From: UBA791 sp963602355
GTDB taxonomy: Bacteria > Cyanobacteriota > Vampirovibrionia > Gastranaerophilales > Gastranaerophilaceae
Length of the DNA: 7,714 nucleotides
Assembly: GCA_963602355.1 (NCBI GenBank)
Contig: CAVCIU010000057.1
Coordinates: 1-7,714 of the forward strand
Direction: 5' to 3'
The notes below the pieces were generated by a model. The model was not told the origin of the DNA. It saw only the letters and a list, made by a program, of their open reading frames with translations, and searched no databases. Of this stretch, positions 1-5,234 are shown one piece after another. The position numbers and the translations under genes were made by a program. Position 1 is the first letter of the stretch; the number at the start of each line of letters is the position of its first letter.

Positions 1-8
1 TTACTTTT

Positions 9-14
9 CTCCTT
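9..14 (-). promoter_or_regulatory. Ribosome binding site of a gene starting just off the left edge
   Basis: Read on the minus strand, the last bases of the window are AAGGAG followed by AAAAGTAA. This is a strong Shine-Dalgarno sequence with 8 nt left before the edge, so a minus-strand start codon directly outside the window would be ideally spaced. The gene itself cannot be seen. I found no convincing promoter between this site and the terminator at 99-130. Inference from spacing only. Confidence 0.5.
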
Positions 15-98
15 TTTATTCTAAGTAAAATGTAACTAATTACTTGACATGTACAGCAATGACAAACCAAAAATACAGGCATATCCAACCTACAAAAC

Positions 99-130
99 AC
101 AAAAACGACTCAAAATTGAGTCGTTTTTGT
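99..130. terminator. Perfect bidirectional intrinsic terminator
   Basis: ACAAAAACGACTCAA (99-113) and TTGAGTCGTTTTTGT (116-130) are perfect reverse complements around a 2-nt centre. The core CGACTC/GAGTCG is followed by a T-rich run on either strand: TTTTTGTTGTT on plus, TTTTTGTGTTTTG on minus. It lies 27 nt past the stop codon of the minus-strand gene at 157-624, so its main job is likely to end that transcript and insulate it from the next minus-strand gene off the left edge. It would also stop plus-strand transcripts entering from the left. Confidence 0.85.
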
Positions 131-156
131 TGTTAATTAAAAATTTATCATATTCC

Positions 157-624
157 TTAATATCTATATGCTGTCGGATCATCTCCATCATCTATAGAGA
201 AGAAATCACTAAGTCTTTGGAATATACTTTTACCATTTCTTGCTGGTTCTGTTAAAAGAGTTTTTGTTTCTTTAGTTTTAGGTTCTAAAACCTTTTCGAT
301 AACTTTAACCAATTTATCAGGAACAACTGAATTACTTCTATATCTATATCCTGAATCTAATTCAATATCCGAATGTTTCTTTTTAGGATTGTGGATAAAA
401 AATGTTGAGTAATCATTACCATGTGAACTTTTCTCTGGTTCTTTCTTTTCATAAATTTCAAGAACATCACCCTTTGAAATAGTTCCCAATTTGCATAAAA
501 GTTTATTAAAATCTTTCCTTTGATTTTCACCCATTTTCTCTGTAAATTTATTGAATGCTTCATTTCTTTTGATTTTTGCACCAAAATTCGGATTTGCTAC
601 GCTTGAATTTGCACTAATATTCAT
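157..624 (-). CDS. Hypothetical protein with N-terminal NPNFGAK motif (155 aa)
   Basis: I do not recognise a functional family. The 155-aa product is soluble-looking and Lys-rich, with no signal peptide or membrane segment. Residues 1-10 are a polar Ser/Asn-rich leader, followed by NPNFGAK at 11-17. A basic, probably helical stretch follows (about 18-60), then a polar middle (YRYRSNS near 93-99) and an acidic C-terminus ending in Ile-Asp-Asp-Gly-Asp-Asp-Pro and TAYRY. The start at 624 is preceded on the minus strand by an AAGG/AGG-type purine run about 10 nt upstream, and N-terminal leaders of this kind fit small accessory proteins of Gastranaerophilales (recollection, not searched). The gene stands alone: it diverges from the EF-hand operon at 925 and ends at the terminator at 99-130. 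The ORF is open with no overlapping competitor, and base composition matches its neighbours. Its reality as a gene is likely; its function is unknown. Confidence 0.8.
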   Translation of the reverse strand: MNISANSSVANPNFGAKIKRNEAFNKFTEKMGENQRKDFNKLLCKLGTISKGDVLEIYEKKEPEKSSHGNDYSTFFIHNPKKKHSDIELDSGYRYRSNSVVPDKLVKVIEKVLEPKTKETKTLLTEPARNGKSIFQRLSDFFSIDDGDDPTAYRY

Positions 625-735
625 ATTTACACCTGCCTTGATTACACATTACACACTTATATCTCATGTAAGTAAACTGAAGGTTAAAAATTGCCAAACC
701 TAGACACAGTGCGCCTCATATCATATCATATAGTG

Positions 736-762
736 ATTATACCTAAGTTTCAGCCATTACAA
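736..762 (-). promoter_or_regulatory. Candidate sigma70-type promoter for the minus-strand hypothetical gene
   Basis: On the minus strand a perfect TATAAT lies at 741-736, with TTGTAA at 762-757 as a 4/6 match to the -35 box. The spacer is 15 nt, shorter than ideal. It would give a leader of roughly 105 nt before the ATG at 624. The -10 box is strong and the -35 box is weak. In an AT-rich genome such matches arise by chance, so this is tentative. Confidence 0.35.
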
Positions 763-789
763 ATTCATATTTACAATTGGTTACAAATT
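757..789 (+). repeat. Three short direct repeats TTACAA(A)TT
   Basis: TTACAAATT occurs at 757-765 and 781-789, with TTACAATT at 771-778 between them. Offsets are 14 and 10 nt. The first copy coincides with the candidate -35 box of the minus-strand gene and the second with the candidate -35 box of the plus-strand operon. They may be binding sites of a shared regulator of the divergent genes, or simply AT-rich promoter sequence. Confidence 0.4.
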
Positions 790-799
790 AGTTTAAAAT
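770..799 (+). promoter_or_regulatory. Candidate sigma70-type promoter for the EF-hand operon
   Basis: TTTACA at 770-775 (5/6 match to TTGACA) and TAAAAT at 794-799 (5/6 match to TATAAT) are separated by 18 nt. Transcription would start near 806 and leave a leader of about 120 nt before the ATG at 925, which includes the hairpin at 836-854. A TTGACT at 848-853 could be an alternative -35 but has no well-spaced -10. Tentative. Confidence 0.4.
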
Positions 800-835
800 A
801 CCCACAAATGTGGAATAATCTACATGTATAACTAT

Positions 836-854
836 AAGTCAAACGGATTGACTT
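836..854 (+). other. Inverted repeat in the leader of the EF-hand operon
   Basis: AAGTCAA (836-842) and TTGACTT (848-854) are perfect 7-bp arms around the 5-nt loop ACGGA. The hairpin is followed by GTTTTC, not a long T tract, so it is a weak terminator at best. It could be an operator or an mRNA leader structure ahead of the gene at 925. Confidence 0.45.
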
Positions 855-924
855 GTTTTCAAAAGGATTTAAACTTTAAAAACCCAGACAAATCACACAA
901 AGAGCATAAAACAAGGATTGTATT

Positions 925-1521
925 ATGATTAATGGAGTATCTTCAGGACAAATTTTAAAACTTCAAAACTTTGGCGGAACCAGAAAATTAACTACTGATA
1001 AAATATTCGGTATGATTTCTATTCAGCTTGGTGGTGATGGCAGAAGCATTTCCAGAGAAAATCTTAAACAATATATCCAAAAAGCCGACGATGGTCTTAT
1101 AAATTGTTCAGAAAAACAACTTAAAGCTTTCAAGCTTCTTGATGAAAACTGGAAAGACCTTTTTGGCGATACAGACAGCATTACAGCAAGAGATTTTAAC
1201 AAAGCTTCTGGTATATTCGCTCAAATTATTCTTGCCAAAGAAGACAAAAGTGATTTAGAAAAGCTTCAAGACGAAATTCAAAAGCAAGTTGAAAAACAAA
1301 AGAAAGCCAAAGAAGAACAAGAAAAGAAGGCTCAAGAGAAAAAAGAAAAAGAAGAAGAAAACAATAAAAAAGTTGAAGACGATGAAGAAATTGAAGAAAA
1401 AGACAACACAGAGTCTATCATCAACAACCTAATCAACAAGAACACAACATACACAAAAGCTGGTACTGAAAAGCAAAATGAAGCCACAGCCAAGACTTCA
1501 ACAGTTGAGTACAAAATCTAA
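925..1521 (+). CDS. Hypothetical protein with degenerate EF-hand-like pair and Lys/Glu-rich helix (198 aa)
   Basis: The 198-aa protein has three parts. Residues 1-25 are a polar leader containing QNFGGTR (14-20). Residues 28-105 hold two related loops, starting at Leu35 and Leu79, that follow L-x-G-D-x-x-S-I-[S/T] and end in Leu47 or Phe91. They resemble EF-hand loops that have lost most calcium ligands. Residues 104-161 are extremely rich in Lys and Glu and probably form a long charged helix or coiled coil. The tail (162-198) ends TSTVEYKI. There is no signal peptide or membrane segment. The start is supported by AAGGA at 913-917, 7 nt before the ATG. It is the first gene of a two-gene operon: the next begins 10 nt after its stop and shares both the C-terminal STVEY motif and an internal IILAK string. 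A structural or adaptor role paired with the next protein is an inference; I recognise no known family. Confidence 0.85.
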   Translation: MINGVSSGQILKLQNFGGTRKLTTDKIFGMISIQLGGDGRSISRENLKQYIQKADDGLINCSEKQLKAFKLLDENWKDLFGDTDSITARDFNKASGIFAQIILAKEDKSDLEKLQDEIQKQVEKQKKAKEEQEKKAQEKKEKEEENNKKVEDDEEIEEKDNTESIINNLINKNTTYTKAGTEKQNEATAKTSTVEYKI

Positions 1522-1526
1522 AAGGA
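1521..1526 (+). promoter_or_regulatory. Ribosome binding site that fixes the start of the EF-hand gene
   Basis: AAAGGA lies 5 nt before the ATG at 1532 and overlaps the last base of the upstream stop codon. It decides against the in-frame ATG at 1478, which lies inside the previous gene, would add 18 basic residues translated from that gene's sequence in another frame, and has no matching site. Confidence 0.8.
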
Positions 1527-1531
1527 ACCAA

Positions 1532-2182
1532 ATGGATATCACATCTATCTCTAGTTCAAATAATCAATATATGAGTTTGTTCAAGCCACAAAACGCAATG
1601 AACAAAGCTCAAAGTCAGTTTTCATCGAATAATTTAACAAACAATTTGAGTGCAAATGCTAAAAAGGTTGCAGCAACTAACACAAACAAAGGTTCAGCTG
1701 CAAGTAATATAATATTGGCTAAAAAAGGTCAAGCAGGATACATGAAGGAAATGGATTCTGACAACGACGGACAAGTGTCATTAGAAGAATTCAACAAATA
1801 CTGTGAAGAAAACGAAATTGAAGGCAAAAGCAAATTAATGCTTATGACTTCTATGCAAGTTGCAAAATCAACAGCAGAACTTGTTGAAGAAGTTGAAGCA
1901 AAAAAAGCTGAAAAAAGTGAAAACGACACAAAAAGTGATGATGAAAAAATTTATGCGCAAAAAGGCGATGAAAAATACACCAACGCAATGGACGAAAACA
2001 ATAATGGTATCATCACATACGAAGAATATCTTGATTATATAAACGCAAAAGAAGGTTCTGACTCAAGCCAAGAAGCTTCAAATACTGATGCTCAAAATTC
2101 TGACACAAGCGACACTGGCACATACAATGAAGATGCAAAAATTGACAAAGAAGCACAATCAACGGTTGAATACGAAGTATAA
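1532..2182 (+). CDS. Protein with two canonical EF-hand calcium-binding loops (216 aa)
   Basis: The 216-aa protein begins with a Ser/Asn/Gln-rich, probably disordered leader (1-55). Two canonical 12-residue EF-hand loops follow: DSDNDGQVSLEE at 75-86 and DENNNGIITYEE at 154-165. Both have Asp at position 1, Asp/Asn at 3 and 5, Gly at 6, a hydrophobic residue at 8 and Glu at 12, so calcium binding is well supported. Each loop sits in a duplicated module of about 30 residues, offset by exactly 79 residues: K-G, then Tyr, then Met-Asp and the loop, then [F/Y]-x-x-Y. A charged linker (115-140) separates the modules, and an acidic Ser/Asp/Thr-rich region (175-205) leads to the tail QSTVEYEV. No Sec signal or membrane segment is visible. 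It is the second gene of an operon with the degenerate EF-hand protein upstream and ends 5 nt from the convergent protease gene. Calcium sensing, buffering or calcium-stabilised export are possible roles; the function is not known. Confidence 0.88.
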   Translation: MDITSISSSNNQYMSLFKPQNAMNKAQSQFSSNNLTNNLSANAKKVAATNTNKGSAASNIILAKKGQAGYMKEMDSDNDGQVSLEEFNKYCEENEIEGKSKLMLMTSMQVAKSTAELVEEVEAKKAEKSENDTKSDDEKIYAQKGDEKYTNAMDENNNGIITYEEYLDYINAKEGSDSSQEASNTDAQNSDTSDTGTYNEDAKIDKEAQSTVEYEV

Positions 2183-2187
2183 AATTA

Positions 2188-3435
2188 CTATTCTTCAACA
2201 ATTAATTTCTTCAATTCCTTCTTAGCCATAATAAGCTGTTTATCGTTATTGGCTTTCATATCGTCAATAGTCAATTCAACGTTAATATCAGGTTCAATAC
2301 CTTTTTCGTTAATATCAGTACCACTTGGAGTAAGATATTTAGCAATAGTCAAATTTATACCTGTACCATTTGGAAGCGGTACAATTTGTTGAACCATACC
2401 TTTGCCATAAGTTTTTGTACCCAAAATCTTTGCCTTATGGTAATCCTTTAATGCACCAGAAAGAATTTCGCTAGCGCTTGCACTACCTCCGTCAACCATT
2501 ACGACCAAAGGTTTATGAATAGTCAAATCTGTATTTTGAGCCTTAATTCTATTTCTATATCCGTTTCTACCGATAATGCTTACAATATCATTTCCGCCTT
2601 CAATAAACATATTAGAAATAAAAACAGCATTCGGTAGCAATCCCCCAGGGTTGCCTCTTAAATCAATAATCAAACCTTTTGCTTTTTCAGTTTTCTCTAG
2701 TGCTTCAACGAATTCTTTTGCAGTATCAACGCCGATGAAAGTAGAAATTTGAATATAGCCTAAGTCTTTATCTTCTTTATCAATATAACTCTTAACAGAT
2801 TTAACCTTAATCTCTTTTCTCTTCAATTTTTTAGTAAGTTTCGTATTATCTCTAAGGATAACAAGTTCAACCATACTATTTATAGGTCCTCTAACAACGT
2901 TTGCAACCTCACTGATAGCTTTACCACTCATATCAACACCATTAACCTTCATAATAATGTCGCCAATTCTAAGTTGCGCAGCTTGTGCAGGGCTACCTTC
3001 TACAACACCTAAGATAACAATCTTACCGTCCAATGATGCAATATTTACACCAATACCAGTAACTCTTGAATCAATATCCAAGTTTTGCTCAGCAAATTCT
3101 TGCTTATTCATGAAATTAGAATAAGGGTCATTTAAGCTTTCAAGCATAGTACCAATAGCGACCTTTGCATCTTCATCAGTATTGATTTTATCTCTATAAT
3201 GCTCTTTCCATCTAGACCATTTTTGATTATTCATTGACGAATCATAATAAGAATCTCTAATTTCTCTCCATGTCAAATTGAACAACTGTTGACTAGAAAC
3301 GATTGCATCATTATTTCTTGTCGCCAATTTTGATCTAAAATTAACAGGCATGTCAAAAAATTTCATAAAGAAATTGTTCAACAATACGATTATGAAGACA
3401 AAAATTATTAAAATTATGATTTGTTTTTTGCTCAT
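2188..3435 (-). CDS. ctpA: Membrane-anchored PDZ-S41 C-terminal processing protease (CtpA/Prc family)
   Basis: This is a serine protease of MEROPS family S41 that cleaves proteins near their C-termini outside the cytoplasmic membrane. The 415 residues are normal for the family. An uncleaved-looking hydrophobic anchor spans about 5-24. An N-terminal helical domain follows, then a PDZ domain at roughly 125-197 (GIGVNI carboxylate-binding strand near 127-132, SPAQAAQLRIGD). The peptidase domain contains DLRGNPGG (258-265), GGSASASE (316-323) and KTYGKG (341-346). By family spacing the catalytic pair is Ser320 and Lys345, 25 residues apart as in E. coli Prc. Cyanobacterial homologues mature photosystem II protein D1; here a general envelope role is more likely because nothing photosynthetic is seen. 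It is the last gene of the infB operon. A 53-nt gap precedes it and no Shine-Dalgarno sequence is visible before the ATG. A downstream Met (24) would remove the anchor, so 3435 is preferred. The symbol is by family; ctpB or prc would be equally fair. Confidence 0.95.
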   Translation of the reverse strand: MSKKQIIILIIFVFIIVLLNNFFMKFFDMPVNFRSKLATRNNDAIVSSQQLFNLTWREIRDSYYDSSMNNQKWSRWKEHYRDKINTDEDAKVAIGTMLESLNDPYSNFMNKQEFAEQNLDIDSRVTGIGVNIASLDGKIVILGVVEGSPAQAAQLRIGDIIMKVNGVDMSGKAISEVANVVRGPINSMVELVILRDNTKLTKKLKRKEIKVKSVKSYIDKEDKDLGYIQISTFIGVDTAKEFVEALEKTEKAKGLIIDLRGNPGGLLPNAVFISNMFIEGGNDIVSIIGRNGYRNRIKAQNTDLTIHKPLVVMVDGGSASASEILSGALKDYHKAKILGTKTYGKGMVQQIVPLPNGTGINLTIAKYLTPSGTDINEKGIEPDINVELTIDDMKANNDKQLIMAKKELKKLIVEE

Positions 3436-3488
3436 AATTTAATTTAACAACAACGAATAATTTTAATCAATAGCCATTTTTATTAATA
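3436..3488 (-). other. 53-nt gap before the protease gene, without Shine-Dalgarno
   Basis: This is the only sizeable gap in the minus-strand operon. Read on the minus strand it is almost entirely A and T before the ATG (TTAAATTAAATT), with no purine-rich ribosome site. A weak TTGATT-17 nt-TTAAAT pair ends next to the start codon. It may allow separate or leaderless expression of the protease, but the boxes match the consensus only 4/6 each. No terminator hairpin is present. Confidence 0.4.
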
Positions 3489-3773
3489 CTATGGGCAAAG
3501 TTTTTCCCAATCAACATCGTCTTCATCAGGATCACCAGGTTCTCTGATTTCGTCTCCGTCTTCAATCATCAACATCAATTGTAATCTTAATTGTTTTTTA
3601 TAATTTTCTCTGGCTTTTTCTATAGTTTTTGCACAAAATGCAAAACTTGGAATTTCTTCAATTTCAATATAATAGTAAGGATTACCGTTGAAGTCTAAGT
3701 CAGTACCTTCAACCAAAGTCCAATCCAAATTCATATAATATTCTATATCTTTATTTTCTATATCATTACTCAT
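3489..3773 (-). CDS. Orphan HicB-like small protein (94 aa)
   Basis: The 94-aa protein fits the HicB-like partial RNase H-type fold of antitoxins. It has EYYMNLDWTL at 11-20, a strand with YYYIEIEEIPSFAFCAK (33-49) in place of the usual 'aeipelPGc' strand-turn, a helix (50-70) and the family-like EDGDEIREP at 71-79. The tail is very acidic (80-90) and ends WEKLCP. HicB proteins normally neutralise the mRNA-cleaving toxin HicA and often carry a DNA-binding C-terminus. No HicA gene is adjacent, and no helix-turn-helix or ribbon-helix-helix domain is seen here. The start overlaps the end of the GerMN gene by 8 nt, implying translational coupling. A weak GAAAGAG lies about 7 nt upstream. The genomic position suggests a resident operon member and not a mobile toxin-antitoxin pair. 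The fold assignment is by motif pattern and the function is unknown. Confidence 0.75.
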   Translation of the reverse strand: MSNDIENKDIEYYMNLDWTLVEGTDLDFNGNPYYYIEIEEIPSFAFCAKTIEKARENYKKQLRLQLMLMIEDGDEIREPGDPDEDDVDWEKLCP

Positions 3774-4356
3774 TGAAAACTCTTTCGTCCAACGGTTGAT
3801 TAATCATCAACCCTTCTCCACCTATTACGTCAACTTGTTTGTTATCTATATATAAGTATACAGGTAATTTTGTATTTTTGTTAGCAGTTTTAACTAATTG
3901 ATACAATCTTTTATATAACCCGTCTGTACCACCACCATTATCAAAAGCTGAAGTCAAATTGATAATAGCTTTTTTATCAGTTTCAACTACAGATATAACT
4001 TTTGTACCAGAAGGGATTTCAGAATAAATACCTTTTTCTCTTTCAATTTGATTTGGACCTTCAACTAGTTTTGAAATAGCAAATGATAATTGTTGACCAT
4101 TTTCATCTTTATCATATTTTCTCTTAACCGCTCTATACAACTCATCACCGTTTTCATTTTTACCAATGAAAAATACGTTGATGTATGTATCAGCCTTCTT
4201 AGAAACCTTTTCGTCTTCTGTTGCTTCATTTTCTTCGTTTTGAGAAACTTCAACATCATTACCAATCTTTTCTGGTGAAAAGAAAGCATATTTTACGTAG
4301 CAAATAGTCAATAAAATTAATATTATTAACGCAACTTTTTTATTATTTGTCATCAT
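3766..4356 (-). CDS. Membrane-anchored GerMN-domain protein
   Basis: The 196-aa protein has a short basic N-terminus, one hydrophobic anchor (about 8-25), an acidic linker rich in Glu/Asn (36-52) and a GerMN (sporulation/spore germination) domain at about 57-180. Visible GerMN hallmarks are YINVFFIGKN (58-67), LVEGPNQIEREKG (97-109), IPSGTKVISV (114-123), INLTSAF (132-138) and YQLVKT (152-157). GerMN domains occur in GerM of spore formers and in many non-sporulating bacteria, where they are thought to act in the envelope or with peptidoglycan. The exact ligand is not known. There is no sign of sporulation genes here. An AAAGGG 7 nt before the first of two adjacent ATG codons supports 4356 and overlaps the stop codon of the upstream DUF2993 gene. 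The gap to that gene is 11 nt and the downstream HicB-like gene overlaps by 8 nt. Confidence 0.88.
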   Translation of the reverse strand: MMTNNKKVALIILILLTICYVKYAFFSPEKIGNDVEVSQNEENEATEDEKVSKKADTYINVFFIGKNENGDELYRAVKRKYDKDENGQQLSFAISKLVEGPNQIEREKGIYSEIPSGTKVISVVETDKKAIINLTSAFDNGGGTDGLYKRLYQLVKTANKNTKLPVYLYIDNKQVDVIGGEGLMINQPLDERVFNE

Positions 4357-4367
4357 TATAAAACCCT

Positions 4368-5234
4368 TTATTTCTTTGGTATAAATATTATACCGTCAAA
4401 AAGAATTTTGTCATCACTAATATCTACAGTTTTTATCATCAACTTTCCATTTTTAATAGAAAACGCATCTAGTGAATATTTTAATGGGTCGATATAATTA
4501 AACAATGCTAAGTATTTTGCAATATTTAATTTTCTATTAGAATTTTCAAGTCTTACGTCATAAACATTGATTTTACCGTCAACAATTTTCAATGCTGCTG
4601 AAACATCAAACTTCAATGAAGAAGCAACACCAAGCATTGAAGACAAACCTGATGAAACATTCATCAACAAATGTAATCTTTCATCTTTTATAGCAACGTC
4701 AACAGAATCAACCTTGATTAGTTTAATTCCTAATGCGTTCAAATCAATTTTCTTCAAGATTTTGTCATAAGCTTGAGACTTAACAGTGTCTTTCAAATCT
4801 TTTTCAGAAAATACTAATGAATATGACATTAATAAATTTGATTTGTTATAAATTTCGTTTGTAGTTAAATCAAAATAGTTAAAATCACATAATGTTTTAG
4901 CTTCAAACAAAGAAACTTTAATACCGTCCAAATCCAAGTTTTTACCAGTAATTTTTAAGTTCTTAAAAATCCCATGTTTTAAATCAATCATACTGTATGA
5001 TTTAAGAGAAACCTTGAACTTTTGACCAGTTTCTTTTTTAATTTGTTTTTTGATTATACTTTCGCCAAGTTTTTCAGCGACAAAAGTTGCACCAGTAACT
5101 TTTGAAAATACTTGATTACCTTTTGAAGAAACATCAAAAGCTGGAGTACAATATGCTGTAGTGTATTGAGTTGCACTTGCTGGCAAACTCATACAGAATA
5201 ATAAAAATAATGCTATTATATAAATCTTTTTCAT
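4368..5234 (-). CDS. Exported DUF2993 / LmeA-like phospholipid-binding family protein
   Basis: The 288-aa protein starts with a clear signal peptide: MKK, a hydrophobic core (about 4-17) and an Ala-Ser-Ala cleavage site at 19-21. Cys14 follows Phe, so it does not form a good lipobox. The mature part is an alternating beta-rich sequence with the DUF2993 pattern: a helix containing FVAEKLGESIIKKQI (51-65), a repeated 'G-x-x-x-x-L-x-I-x-G-x-x-L' strand motif near 88-102, 'SLFEAKTL' (108-115), 'DLNALGIKL' (164-172) and a C-terminal strand pair ending in residues 260-288. Members in Actinobacteria (LmeA) bind phospholipid and act in envelope glycolipid synthesis, and the family is also common in Cyanobacteria. 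A periplasmic lipid- or envelope-related role is inferred. The gene begins in an ATGA overlap with the truB stop codon, so it is translationally coupled to truB. Family assignment is by pattern and moderately sure. Confidence 0.75.
   Translation of the reverse strand: MKKIYIIALFLLFCMSLPASATQYTTAYCTPAFDVSSKGNQVFSKVTGATFVAEKLGESIIKKQIKKETGQKFKVSLKSYSMIDLKHGIFKNLKITGKNLDLDGIKVSLFEAKTLCDFNYFDLTTNEIYNKSNLLMSYSLVFSEKDLKDTVKSQAYDKILKKIDLNALGIKLIKVDSVDVAIKDERLHLLMNVSSGLSSMLGVASSLKFDVSAALKIVDGKINVYDVRLENSNRKLNIAKYLALFNYIDPLKYSLDAFSIKNGKLMIKTVDISDDKILFDGIIFIPKK

Larger units (their letters stand above)
625..924. other. Divergent intergenic region (300 bp)
   Basis: No credible coding sequence is present. 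The region separates the minus-strand hypothetical gene from the plus-strand EF-hand operon and so must hold both sets of start signals. Besides the promoters and repeats listed separately, it contains a triple TCATA tandem (716-730) and a CCACA-AA-TGTGG palindrome (802-813). No tRNA, riboswitch or known small RNA is recognisable. Confidence 0.7.

Noticed and set aside
44..49. Consensus TTGACA on the plus strand
   Set aside because: No acceptable -10 box is found 16-18 nt downstream, and a plus transcript would meet the terminator at 99-130 at once.
49..255. Open plus-strand frame of 68 codons
   Set aside because: It runs through the terminator and antisense to the end of the gene at 157-624, has low-complexity composition and no ribosome site.
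716..731. TCATA x3 tandem as a possible CRISPR or satellite repeat
   Set aside because: Units are only 5 bp with three copies and no spacers; chance or slippage in AT-rich DNA is enough.
1332..1514. Minus-strand hydrophobic, Ser/Phe-rich frame of 60 codons
   Set aside because: It is the antisense shadow of the Lys/Glu-rich helix of the gene at 925-1521.
1478..1531. Upstream ATG extension of the EF-hand gene (adds 18 residues)
   Set aside because: It overlaps the previous gene's conserved C-terminal coding region and has no ribosome site, whereas the ATG at 1532 has AAAGGA at ideal spacing.
3489..3773. Complete HicAB toxin-antitoxin system
   Set aside because: The neighbours are a GerMN protein and an S41 protease; no small HicA-like dsRNA-binding toxin is encoded on either side.
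4368..5234. Lipoprotein reading of the DUF2993 protein (Cys14)
   Set aside because: Phe precedes the Cys, which breaks the lipobox, and an Ala-Ser-Ala type I cleavage site follows at 19-21.
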